From the NCBI GenBank assembly GCA_932521025.1, contig OW051473.1, positions 10,788,001 to 10,852,000 of the forward strand: a stretch of DNA of 64,000 nt, in the 5' to 3' direction. Below, one piece after another: positions 53,786 through 64,000 of this stretch. The notes below the pieces were generated by a model, which made no database searches, had not been told where the DNA came from, and saw nothing but the letters and a program-made list of their open reading frames with translations. The position numbers were made by a program, and so were the translations under genes. Position 1 is the stretch's first letter; each line of letters opens with the position of its first letter. This DNA is from Oscheius onirici (lineage: Eukaryota > Nematoda > Chromadorea > Rhabditida > Rhabditidae).

Positions 53786-55160
53786 ATGTTTTCTGGCAAA
53801 AAGGTCAAATGGGAGCACTTTGGTAAAAAGTATCAACTCCGCATCAGCGACTACGAAATGGAATATGCCGATCTTTACGATGTAAGCTAAAATTTTACCG
53901 AAAATATAAAAAACTCAGGCTCTGATGAAGAAAATTTACGTAATTCGCCCCGATTTTGAGGGAGCCCTCGCCTACATTGACCAATACGGCAGACAGGTCA
54001 GTTTCCTGGTTCCCAGGCTGTTTGCGTGGAAAGTGTTGCCCCTCCATATGTTTTCAATGTCTGGCTACAGCCCACTCTTAAGAAATATGGTTATCATAGG
54101 CTCCGTAGAGTAATTATTTTTCAAGTGTTGTCCTTTAGAAAGCACTCGTGTTTCTTAGGGAAAGAGATCTGATCAACATTTTTGGAGGTCACGCAGACTT
54201 ATGTTCTTTACGGACACCTCATATATCACCGTGGGATTATTGCCCTCTAAGAATAGAAGAAGAGCCTCCCGTGAAATATTTTGAATGTGTTGGGCTTTTT
54301 AAGCGGAGAGGTAACAAGATTCTCGTGCTATTTCAAGAGGCACTAGACGATCAGACGTCATCTTATATCTTTAAAGCAAAAATCAGGGTTCAAACTTTAC
54401 AAGTACACTTCAACCTCTAACATCGGAATTGCTGATCATAGTCCAGACTATTACAGCCGGGACAAAATCCACCCCTTGGCTATTTTTGATGTCCATTAAG
54501 TGTATATTTTTAGGTAATCATCGCCAACGACAAGGACCTTCGCGACGCCCTCAATCAGATGAAGAACAAACTTAAAATTCATACCCACATTCCGGACGGG
54601 GCTGTCATTTCTGCTGCCGATCTGGCTGGTCGTCCGACTCGTTCACAGTCTGTACCGCCTGTAAGAAGAATGAATGGCTTTAAAAATAACGGGGTTTAGG
54701 AGCGTGGTTATCACACTTACCCCACTGGAGCCAACTCCCGCTCCCCGTCATCTATGGACAGTGCTCCTGCAACTTTCCGAAACCGAGCCATCTCTCCACC
54801 TCCCGCTCCTCCTCCGAAGCCGGCTAGTGTCGCTGGAAGCTATGCATATCCCGTAACTTATAAAAACCATCCAAATGAAAAATATTTTAAGCCCATCCCA
54901 CCAGTTGACTACTACAAGTACGGTCATGCCGCCTACTCTCAGAACACTCTTGCCTACGGAATGCCTCCATACAATGGCATGCTCATGAGGTTCAAATAAA
55001 CTGTTTTCAAAAAACAATGAAATTCAGATTCCTGGCCAATCCCTTCCCCTTCCCCGGAAGCTATCACCGTACTTTTGTCGGACCGAACAAGTATCACTCT
55101 TTTGGAGGCTGGGGAGGCAGAGGATACTACGGTTCGGGCTTCGGACCGATGATCTGGTGA
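53786..55160 (+). CDS. PB1-domain protein with proline/glycine-rich tail
   Basis: Five exons. The start lies 11 bp after CTCTTTCAG. The first three exons form a PB1-like ubiquitin-fold domain: KVKWEHFGKKYQLRISDYEM, YADLYDALMKKIYVI, FEGALAYIDQYGRQVIIAND and KDLRDALNQMKN, with the type II basic Lys near the start (KVKW) and a partial acidic OPCA-like motif (YIDQYGRQVIIANDKDL). PB1 domains mediate protein pairing in kinase and polarity scaffolds. The rest is disordered: a Ser/Pro stretch (RAISPPPAPPPKPASVAG), a Tyr/Lys-rich stretch and a Gly/Tyr/Phe tail (FGGWGGRGYYGSGFGPMIW). Splice phases agree. No catalytic domain is seen, so a scaffold or adaptor role is inferred. Confidence 0.82.
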
Positions 55161-55838
55161 AGAGGAAGAGAAACAGTCAAAATCGCATATCGCCGTCAAG
55201 ACCACTCAGCTGTACTGTGTTTTATACTGTAACCTGATTGTAAATGTGTTTTCCCACTGAATAAAAACTCTATAAATATAGAGGTCTCGATTTCATGCGC
55301 GATTAGAGTATTCAAATAAGGCAGTAGGGCGACCGTTTGTCTAGACCTCGTAGGCCTTTTTTGCTTAAAGGTCTCCGATTGATGTGGCCTTGGAATATAC
55401 AGACTAGGAGGCGCAGTTGCAATTCATTCAATCTGGAACTTGTGGTGTCAACATGCAATTTGGTTCGTTCTCTCTTTTTGTCTCAAAATTTTGATCGCGC
55501 CCAAATATGCAAGCGTTCGTGTGTTGAACTGTTTGCGCACTTCTTGACCAACATTCTCTCGTAAAAATGTAACACGCATTCGGTCGGTGGCAATCCCCGT
55601 ATTCCATCTCCATTTCAATTTTAGCCGCAAAGATTTTTTGTCCGTCTCTCGCGGAAAATGCTAATAATTTTGAGACCTTGGAAATTGAAGCGGTCGAGAG
55701 TTTGAGAGAACGCAGTAGCAATTAGACTGACCGCTAAAGCATTTTCCTCTTTTTCTGCCACTGCCGCCCTCCTATGCAAAACGAAATGACCTTTGCTTGC
55801 CCGCTTCACGGAAAAGAGTTCTAGGCGATGCGGTTGTG
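55161..55838. other. Intergenic, tandem same-strand genes
   Basis: AATAAA near 55259 is the likely polyadenylation signal of the PB1 gene. No exon seen in the remaining 0.6 kb before the ZP gene. Confidence 0.5.
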
Positions 55839-58267
55839 ATGCCTACCGTCTGGCTACTTTTACTGCTCCACGTCGTCTGCACATGGGCAGACTTGGCAGA
55901 ACGCCTCGGCGATCACATCCCGATGACTTTGAACAGTCTGTCTGAGGCAAGATTCTATATTCCGAGAAGACAGCCCACTCGATCTACAGTAGCGTCTCCG
56001 TTACTCCAAGCCGATGGTATTTTATTCATATTTCAACTTTTTATCAATTTTTAGGCGTTCACGCTCTTTGCGAACATGGTAAGATTGGTATAAGGGTGTC
56101 TCATTTAAAAGAAGGAAGAGTTTATGCCAGTCACAAGGAATCAGAATCAGCTTGCATTCAGTATACTTCTCCTGGGGTAAAAATCTTTTAAAACCTCTCA
56201 TGTTTTCATTTAAGAAAGACTGGCTAAATTTCCTAGCCCCTATCGACAGTCATTGTGGAATCAGGGTTTCGCGAAGAGTAAGTTTTTCAACGTGTTAACT
56301 AATTAAAATTTCTAGAACACAGGAATTGAATATCGTCTTCGTGTGGTTGTCAGTCATTCCAAGACTCAGCTTACTGAAGATGATAAAATCTACGATGTTG
56401 TTTGTAAATACGCTAGTCACAACACGACAGTTACTGCAGCTCATGATACTGTGTAAGTTTTTAAATTATTTGAAACACAAATCCCTAGTACTTGCTTGTG
56501 TAGCTTTTTGAGAAACTAATATCGTTCTCGGGACGTGTACTTTTGGAAATACAACTGCAAAAGTCAAATGTCAAACCTACAGTAAAGTGCAGGGCGGCTA
56601 TTCTGGAAGTTGTAGTATCGACCTAAGATACTTAAAAGAAAAGTGTAGGTGATCTTTTCCGCGATAATGAATGGCTTGCGAGACGCTTTAGGTCGTTACT
56701 ACAACTTCCAAAAAACTGATCTTCTGAGTCGTCATAATCGCTGCAAGATTACCTATACTTTTTTTAAGAAGTATCTTAGGTCGTTCATAGAATCTGCAAA
56801 ATAGCCAACCATTACTGTATATTGAACTTGTGAGCCGTTCAATTGTATCTTCAAAAGCGCATGCTCATAAAACGATATTAGTTTCTCAGTAATGAGCGTG
56901 ATAGTAAGATAAAAGAGAAAAAAAGTTCATTAAGCTGGTAAGCAGACCAAATCGTAATGATACGTTGTAGCTTATCTCTGTATACTTCTTTTAATGAATT
57001 TATGTTATGGCAACTAAATTATACTAAATCAGATTAAAGTCAGGGTCAAAATGACAGTACTCAAACAGTTTGAGACTATGAACTTCATTCAGTAGCTTAA
57101 AAATTAATACCATCTTTAAAGAATATTACTGAAACAAACGATCAACTCATTTTCAGAGGTCTGAGAGCAGGTGCAGTCCGCCTCCTTGTAGCTGCTCCAC
57201 AGTGCAAGTACTCCCTCCATCTAGACTCTGCAGATGGCCCACAGGCAGTCTCTGCCAGAATTGGAGCAAACGTACCTCATTTTACTGAATCCTAATAATT
57301 TTTTAGGTTTATCACAAATGGAGCTGTGCCTCCCCGGAAGAATATGCCTTTCGTGTCTACGCCTGTTCCGCACATAACGGCTTAGATAAGGCCTACACGA
57401 TAGTGAACGAAAAGGGGTGAGAGGATTAATCTTCTTTTTTTGGCCGGGGTCTTAATTCTCTTGATTAAAACTGCGAAAAATCCCCCGCAATGCCTTTTTG
57501 GTTTCTCAGTTCCAATCTCACTCTGTCCGGCTGTCTGGGCTGAGAGACGTAAAATTAGGTAGCCCGGCGACTAATGCGCTGAGAAGGCTCTCGGCTCTCC
57601 CTTTACGATCGACTACGGTAACTGAGAAAGCAAGCATTCAATCAGAAAAGATTGGAAATTTCAGATGCTCACTCGATGAGAAGATTCTTCCACAGCTGGA
57701 ATACGACCTCAACAAGGGGATCGCCTACGTCCAGGCCAAGGCTTTCCGGTAAGGCTCTATGTATCAGGAACTGTAACACGTGTTCAGGTTGTCAAACTCG
57801 CGCAGAATTCATTTCAACTGCCTAGTGGCAATCTGTCATCGATGGGATAAGCAATGCATGAAGGATATTGTAAGTACACCTTTTATTATTCACAGTAGTT
57901 TCTTTCTCGGGAGCGAGAACACTTATAATATAACAGGAAGGTGTAGGCCTTAGAAACAGAGACCATTTTCAGCCGCCCCATTGCTCTTCACGTTCTCCAA
58001 AGAAACGAGATTTGCCGAGAGTTCAGATCGAGGAAGAAGACAGTACAGAGGCCATGTCTCTGTCTACTGAAGACATACAATTGAAAGAAGGTGGCCACTT
58101 CCCAAAATGTTTCCATACCGACTTTTTCAGAAGAATGTGGCGGTCCCTGGCTATTCATCCTTTGCATCTCTAACGTGGTGACACTTCTTGCCGCATTCAT
58201 TGCTTGTGTATGCTCCCGAAGTCGGCATGTTTCGGCTCCCAAAACACCGAGACATTTTAAATTTTAA
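55839..58267 (+). CDS. ZP-domain cuticlin-like transmembrane protein
   Basis: Extracellular matrix protein of the nematode cuticlin kind. Ten exons in phase. Signal peptide MPTVWLLLLLHVVCTWA, then a spacer and a ZP domain: VHALCEHGKIGIRVSH, ASHKESESACIQYTSPG, the ZP-N signature APIDSHCGIRVSRRNTGIEY then RLRVVVSHSK, IYDVVCKYASHNTTV, CKYSLHLDSADGP, YHKWSCASPEEYAFRVYAC, and the ZP-C part GCSLDEKILPQLEYDLNKGI, AYVQAKAFRLSNSRRIHFNC then LVAIC. A furin-like site SPKKRD follows the domain, then a membrane segment WLFILCISNVVTLLAAFIAC and a short basic tail. The order ZP, cleavage site, TM is that of secreted cuticlins, which polymerise in alae and cuticle lining. Intron 4 (about 0.7 kb) contains a foldback. 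The coding end overlaps the convergent gene by 11 bp. Confidence 0.88.
56605..56709. repeat. Inverted repeat in ZP-gene intron 4
   Basis: GGAAGTTGTAGTATCGACCT (56605) is matched by AGGTCGTTACTACAACTTCC ending at 56709. A second overlapping inverted pair (GACCTAAGATACTT near 56620 with AAGTATCTTAGGTC near 56772) makes a nested foldback of about 200 bp. Confidence 0.75.
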
Positions 58268-58710
58268 TAAAGTCATCCCTCTCTAAAATTCTCATGCTAC
58301 GGAAAGCGAACACATCTTCCACGTTATGACAAATGACATCAACCAGCTGCGGGGGCCATTCATCACGTCTCAAAATGGCCAGGTTGGAAGCTCGGGAAAA
58401 CGGACCGTTTTCGGCTTCCACATTATCCTAGAAGAGAGAAAAAGAAGGAGCTCAATTTTGTCCGTGTGTCTACTGTAACAACCCAATTATAACGTTATAT
58501 ATGGCGATACTCACATAAACTTTAGTGCAAGTATACTTAAAGTTTCTGTGCTTTAAAGCCCAATAAATCTTATCGAGTTTTTCATATCCAATATACTGAA
58601 AATTCCGTAAAAAAAAGTGGAAAATCCAATTTTACCAAACTTCGGATGGTTTCCCGCCATTTTTCAAACCACTGCGCATCAACTCCGGTTACAGTAACAT
58701 TTGTTTTCAT
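58257..58710 (-). CDS. Small protein of unknown function
   Basis: Three exons in phase, about 108 residues. Start at 58710 (MKTNVTVTGVDAQWFEKWRE); exon 2 reads YIGYEKLDKIYWALKHRNF and KYTCTKVY; exon 3 reads DNVEAENGPFSRASNLAILR, RDEWPPQLVDVICHNVEDVF and AFRSMRIL, ending DDFIKI. Introns have good GT/AG ends (TTTTCAG and CTTCTAG). No signal peptide or membrane segment; a compact charged, aromatic-rich soluble protein. No family recognised. Its stop codon lies inside the last codons of the ZP gene on the opposite strand, so the coding regions overlap tail to tail. Confidence 0.65.
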
Positions 58711-61700
58711 TTATTTTCCGCTACGCATCTATTTTGGAAGTTTGAACAGGAAGAAGAAGGAACTCAATTTCCTCGTTCCGGAGATAAGCATGCCGATTTT
58801 TCAGTTCCAACCCTCTCGGGGCGTTCTCTGCGATTCGGCTCGGCTCCCTATTGTGTAGCTAATGTTGTCTCGACTTCCCTCTCTCTCATCTCTCTTTTCT
58901 TTTCCACACTGCACCCCCTCGAGCTTCCAATCGGTTCAACGGCGGACGATTCCATACATAATTGAGCGATGTCTGTTGACGCAAGTTGCCACTAGCCGAT
59001 TATTGGCGCAGATTAAATCCCTTGAACGGTCGTCATGGACACCCTGGCAGACTTCTAGAGATAATCATTCTAGCGAAAGAGAATATGCTATACTACTGAC
59101 AAAATATTCTAATTTTAACTGGTACTTTGTACTCGAAAAAAGGCGCTCTGCTTGAACTGCGTAATGCAATGCACTTAAACCATCACATGCGTAATAGCGC
59201 GGTTTAATGCCAGTAGTGGTAAGCGGATTGTGGAACATAAATGGATGGCAGAAAAAAACGCGGAATTCATCTGCAGGAGAGACACAGACAAGGAACCTTA
59301 AAACTGTCAAAATTTCGTTAAGATCATCCCCTGAGATTTTGGGATAATACTGATCTCAGTCTATTTTTGAAGTGAAGTCCGCCAGTACTTCATTTTGTCT
59401 CCCCAACTTCCGGGAAAGGTCAGGCTGAGGCAGCCCTTTGTCAAATCCGCTTTTCCGCAAAGATTCAAGCTAATCATCGTCCTCCTGAATGTTAATGTTG
59501 GAACATTTTCCTCTCTCGCAGGCTCCAAGGAACAAAAACCGATCGGCACACTGGTCCTCATTACACACTGGAGGCATATATTTCATAATGGACAGACAGA
59601 TGTGCGCCTAGCCGATGAGTATGAGACATTAAGTTTTTGTTCGGAAACAAAGAGTTGTGGATGCGCGAGTGTACTTCCGGTGGCTTGAAATTATGAGTCC
59701 CAAGAGTCGAAACTTTTGATGAATGTCTAGGTTGTAGGCGGAAAAGAGTGCTAACACATTAAGATTTTATGGTTAGTTTTAGAACTTTTTAAAAAGTTTC
59801 TTGGTCAAGATTCCAAATTAGATCGTCGTCAAAAAACTGGTGGAAGCTTCTTCGAAAAAGATTATACCAATCACCGCATTTCATCTTCATGTTCATTTTT
59901 TGAATTGAGCTAGTTTTGTCGATCAGTCTCGGGTCTAAATCTGCGAAAAAGTGTCGTTCCTCTGAGTTATCTGCGGCTCCCGCTGACACATGTCTTCAAC
60001 TGAGTCCGTCGTTGTAAATGTAGATCATGAACGGTTGTTCTGGGTTTTGTGTCTTTGACTATTTCGACGGAAATTCATATTTTCGGATGAGAAGAGGGAC
60101 AGTCATCAGTCAGCGCGAAATTTCATTACGAAATTAACTCCCTCTTTTCCAGCAGAAAAAAGGTTCTTTGAGCATACTTTTCAATATCTAGATTGCAAGA
60201 AGATTGAGCTGTTTCATGTCTGCGAAACAGCAATCACGAGAGCCTCCCCTGTCAGAAAGAGAGCAGAAACTTCCGCGTAAACAACCAAAAATAGCGCAAG
60301 TCCTTGATTCAGGTAACTAAAAATACATTAAGCTGACTTTTAAAGTAAATTTAAAGACTGCTTGAAATACCCGGATGTTTGTCAGAGATCCGTGTTACAA
60401 CTGCTCTGTCCCTGAGGGCAAGAACATTCGAGACTCGGTAGCAGCGTGATGTCCCCTCTATTTCATTAACTTTTCAACATTTTCAAAATTTTGAATATTA
60501 CTTTTTCAAAAGTCAAAAGGGCGGAGTCGCACTTGTATATTCCATGTTTTGGCCCGCCCCTCTCACGGGTCCACATCAACTGGCATTTCATATCTAGTGC
60601 AGATTTTTGTGCACACATACAGCTTCCTCATTCGGGACGCGTAAGTTCTATGATCAAGGTTTTTCAAAATTTTGATCTTTTGGTAACTGGTTTCCGTTTT
60701 ATTTTAGCGTGCTTCCACTAAACAGTTCCAGCTGACTCTGCTCCTGCCCACTAACTATTTCTCTTTCTTCTCGTACACCACAACTGTGTGCCCCAAACAA
60801 ACAATTAGGGTCAGGAGGTGTGTATTCACACATTCATTATTCAATTTCCCTTCCCTGTTGTGTACAGCAGCAGAAAACTTTCAGAGAAAATTCAGAAAAA
60901 GACGTCACGACATTTGTGTGAAAATGACATTTTGCCTTTGTGCGTCAACATTACCATTTCTTCCTCTGGGAAAATAATAGTCATTTGCAGGCAGTTTTGG
61001 TTTCTGAACACGGAAGCCGACAGCGCAACAATCAAGGGGTCGCCAAAAACTTTGATTTGATGAAAAGGAACCTGTGTTGTTTTCCAATTTTGCCCCCGAA
61101 GAAAGTGACGAGAAGTTGACGCAGGCGCGGGCCTCATCCTTGGCCGAATAGGAGAGTTTAAATTTTGAAAGGAGCGCCAATTTGTGTCCTAGTCACCAAA
61201 ATCACAGTATTTCATTGCCACGTCTTCATTTCCAGCTCTCTTTCTCCCTAATTGGTGAACAAACAGGGAATTCAATTAGTGAACGGCCACTAACGCCGAT
61301 TAGGCATGGCTAGCTGCTTTCTAGTGTCATGTCCAATCATCGCTTCTCTCTTTTCTTGAAACTCCGGGGGCTGAGGCCAAAGTTCTCACCCAATAAGTCA
61401 AAAATGACCTCCTGTCTCTCTTTTTGGGAGAACGTGTCTCGTGCGCGCCCTTTTAGTCTCTTGTTTCCCCGACACCAATTTTCGGCGGCTTTGTCCTAAT
61501 CCCCTCTTTCTCTTCCGTCTCAGGTGTCTTCCCTTTCCCCTAACCAAAATGTACCCCCTAAAAACTACCGTATAGGCAAAAGGGGTGCTCTTGCAATACT
61601 CTAGGGATGCTCAACGGTGAACAGCGGCGCAATGCGCGCGCACTGCGCCAGTGCGCCGATGCCCCGCCCCTTGGCCGATTCTGGCCTGTTAGTTTTTTCT

Positions 61701-63017
61701 CTTCCAGTTGCACACGTGATTTTCCGAAGAGGATTATCGAGTGTTTGTTGTGTAAAGCAGCGACTAAGGTTGGTTCCCTCTCGGCGCTCTCGGGTACTCT
61801 TACGTTTCGCAAGTTGTAGAGCAGAACATGGGACCGGACACGACCAACAAAAATTTGTCGATCCCCTGTCGAATGAAAGTCCGAGAGGAGAGATTGTTTA
61901 CCTCACTTTAGCCCCGAACAATGTGTCAGCTTTTCGAAATAAGAGACGCTGTTTTCTCGTGAATTTCGCTCGTGGCTCAGAGAGACGGATATGGCGCCTG
62001 ACATATCTCATCACCTCTCATAGTAAACAGGATTAATCGAAAATCTTACCCGTGAGAGAGCGAGGGTAATATCCCCCTTCTATTGCTTGCTTTTCCACTG
62101 ATCTACGCTCCTTTTATGATCATTGTTTCCCATAATCGTGCTCCGTTGACACGCCGGCTGCCTTTGTTCATGCGAATTGGCGCGAAATTTTCCCATTGTG
62201 CTATCAGTCGAAATCGATTGCGCGCTTCGTTGACATCCGCAGCCGCTTGTCTAATCGCGTCGCATTCTGGGACAGTATCCACATTCTCTCTTGGCCGATT
62301 TTCTCTCTCAGTCCCGCGTTCGGTTTGTTTTTTCCTACTAGTTTCATATCTTCGCTATATTTTTACTTTTTGCACGCACTGCTCCAATTTCAGCGTCACT
62401 TTCAATCAAAAATTCATACATCAACGAATTTTGTGCTACCTGTCAAAAAGTCCCGTTTAAAATGCAAAAATTGTTCGATGAGTAAGCGCATATTAATATG
62501 TAATCAGATCGGGCCACGTTATCGACTGCGCGGCGCAGTGCGTGCGCATTGCATTGCACGATTAATGACTTGCGGCGTGTGGCATATTATCGGGGACCCC
62601 AGAAATGTTGAAGGTCCCCCATTCCTCTGGACGCGTTGCGGGGATCAATGGCTCTTCCCGGACAGAGCGACGGCTCTTCTGAGTCACTCCACCTCCCTAT
62701 AATCCAATTACTTTGACAGTTCAGTCCCGACGGTTAGTCAAGGTAATTCACTCCTATCGAGTGCACACTGCCCGCGTCCGGGCTCCGTTGTTCCCGCCTT
62801 TTTGCGCACACTATTGATTCTTGCCCCCTTCCTTCCTAGTACATGATTTCTTGATGCTCTCTCTCCGTCTTTTGGGTTCAGATTTTGGTATCGAGGAACC
62901 CTTCCTTATCGATGCTCTTCTTTTTTATAGCTTTTTCAATCACCAAACTTGAATGAATCACAACTTTCAGGGCTCGTTCTTCTTTCTTCTTCGATCTCTT
63001 CCCCACCCTAAACTAAA
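58711..63017. other. Long upstream region of calmodulin, no gene supported
   Basis: About 4.3 kb. Short open frames exist (including a 66-codon minus frame from 59989, reading MSAGAADNSEERHFFADLDP) but none has splice or family support. Two inverted copies of a GC-rich palindrome lie at about 61625-61650 and 62528-62553. The pyrimidine-rich run ending ACAACTTTCAG before 62971 is the likely acceptor in front of the calmodulin leader; a non-coding first exon further up is possible. Confidence 0.5.
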
Positions 63018-63917
63018 ATGGCCGATCAACTTACCGAGGAACAGATCGCTGGTGAGTTTTCTTGGAATTTAATAAGCACACTTTTCTCGAAATATACTCA
63101 ACGTGTGTGTGAGTTTTAATCCGAGCCGAGTGCGCACCAATGCGTTCTTCATTCAAACTTTTTGTCCGAGTGCGCCAGACCGCAATTCCGCTTAATTTCG
63201 GTCTGTGTGCTGCCCATAAATTGCCGACTTCCTGAAGTTAATGAAGCCGCCAATTTTGCAGAGTTCAAAGAGGCATTCTCCCTCTTTGACAAGGACGGCG
63301 ATGGAACCATCACCACCAAGGAATTGGGTACCGTCATGAGGTCGCTCGGACAGAATCCCACCGAAGCCGAGTTGCAAGACATGATCAACGAAGTCGACGC
63401 TGATGGTAATTGTCTTTTCTTTTTGATCTTAAGCCCAAATTATTCAGGAAACGGAACCATCGACTTCCCCGAATTCCTTACCATGATGGCCAGGAAGATG
63501 AAGGATACGGATTCGGAAGAGGAGATCCGTGAAGCCTTCAGGGTATGAGCTATTTCTCTTTTCCAAATTAGTCGCCCCGTTGCTAATTAACTCGGAGAGC
63601 CATGTCCCGCTCTCTTTTGCTGATTTCATTAGTCTGGGACCGGTGTAATTACTTAGTGGGGCTCTGGGCGAGAAAGTAATTGCTCCCGTCTTCCAGGTGT
63701 TCGACAAGGACGGCAACGGATTCATCAGTGCCGCTGAGCTGCGTCACGTCATGACAAACCTCGGAGAGAAACTGACAGACGAGGAAGTTGACGAGATGAT
63801 CCGTGAGGCTGACATCGACGGAGACGGTCAGGTCAACTACGAAGGTAGGCAGTTTTACTATATATTTTTTCACATTTGCATGTTGCAGAGTTCGTCACAA
63901 TGATGACGACCAAGTAA
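63018..63917 (+). CDS. cmd-1: Calmodulin
   Basis: Four-EF-hand calcium sensor, 149 codons before the stop. Exons 63018-63051, 63262-63405, 63448-63542, 63697-63844 and 63889-63917 join in phase. The protein begins [20 protein letters not shown]. Its four calcium loops are [36 protein letters not shown] and [12 protein letters not shown], all with the required Asp/Asn/Gly/Ile/Glu positions, and it ends EFVTMMTTK. To my reading it is the same as the invariant invertebrate calmodulin sequence. Codon use is strongly biased towards C-ending codons (GAC, AAG, ATC), unlike the neighbouring genes, as expected for high expression. The gene is complete, with only 83 bp left to the window end. Confidence 0.98.
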
Positions 63918-64000
63918 TTCTCTCATTGATCCACAATCACGATGTCAACCCCCGAGTCTGGTATCTCCTATTCCCCTATTATATTTTCTTATAATCCAAG

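Noticed and set aside
54148..54420. 90-codon frame in PB1-gene intron 2
   Set aside because: The PB1 domain is continuous when this segment is removed, and it shows no motif.

Overview
This is nuclear DNA of a nematode. The evidence is a set of split genes with short introns (mostly 33-45 bp, GT...TTTTCAG), many start codons a few bases downstream of a TTTTCAG acceptor with no upstream coding exon (the pattern expected of spliced-leader trans-splicing), and nematode-type families: Srd-like and Srx-like serpentine receptors, an MSP-like small protein, a Clc-like four-span protein, a cuticlin-type ZP protein, an FN1-type secreted protein of the MIG-18 kind and an ACR-16 acetylcholine receptor subunit. 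The species cannot be fixed from the window. All gene models were spliced by eye from reading frame, splice sites and family similarity, without transcript data.

Layout. 1.6-16.1 kb: acyl-CoA thioesterase (+), annexin (-), MSP-like protein (-), phospholipase D3/4-like protein (-) with a tRNA-Ser-like gene in an intron, a divergent DNase II-like secreted protein (-), and a secreted proline-rich orphan (+). 16.1-19.6 kb has no gene I can support. 19.7-28.6 kb: peptide-receptor-like GPCR (+), three minus-strand proteins of unknown function, and the Clc-like protein (-), with a 0.6 kb near-perfect palindrome between two of them. 30.3-35.9 kb: a tiny secreted, possibly neuropeptide precursor (-), an Srd-like receptor (-) and SRP14 (+). 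36.0-43.7 kb: two nicotinic receptor subunits in tandem (-), the first an ACR-16 orthologue, then an FN1-type secreted protein (-). 44.6-49.7 kb: Srx-like receptor (+), a single-span membrane protein (-) and a Ctr-type copper transporter (+). 49.7-53.8 kb is empty. 53.8-58.7 kb: PB1-domain protein (+), ZP-domain cuticlin-like protein (+) and a small unknown protein (-) whose stop codon overlaps the ZP coding end. 58.7-63.0 kb is non-coding, followed by calmodulin (+), complete at the window edge.

The genes do not form one pathway. Neuronal and surface-signalling functions (two ACR subunits, three GPCRs, a possible neuropeptide, calmodulin, FN1-type protein) sit among housekeeping genes (SRP14, thioesterase, copper uptake, annexin). 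The most distinctive feature not explained by genes is a dispersed imperfect palindrome of about 39 bp with GCCACA/TGTGGC ends, present in roughly 35 copies in introns and intergenic DNA and never in an exon I could model. Large foldback elements and several stopless 3n introns of 33-36 bp are the other notable signals.
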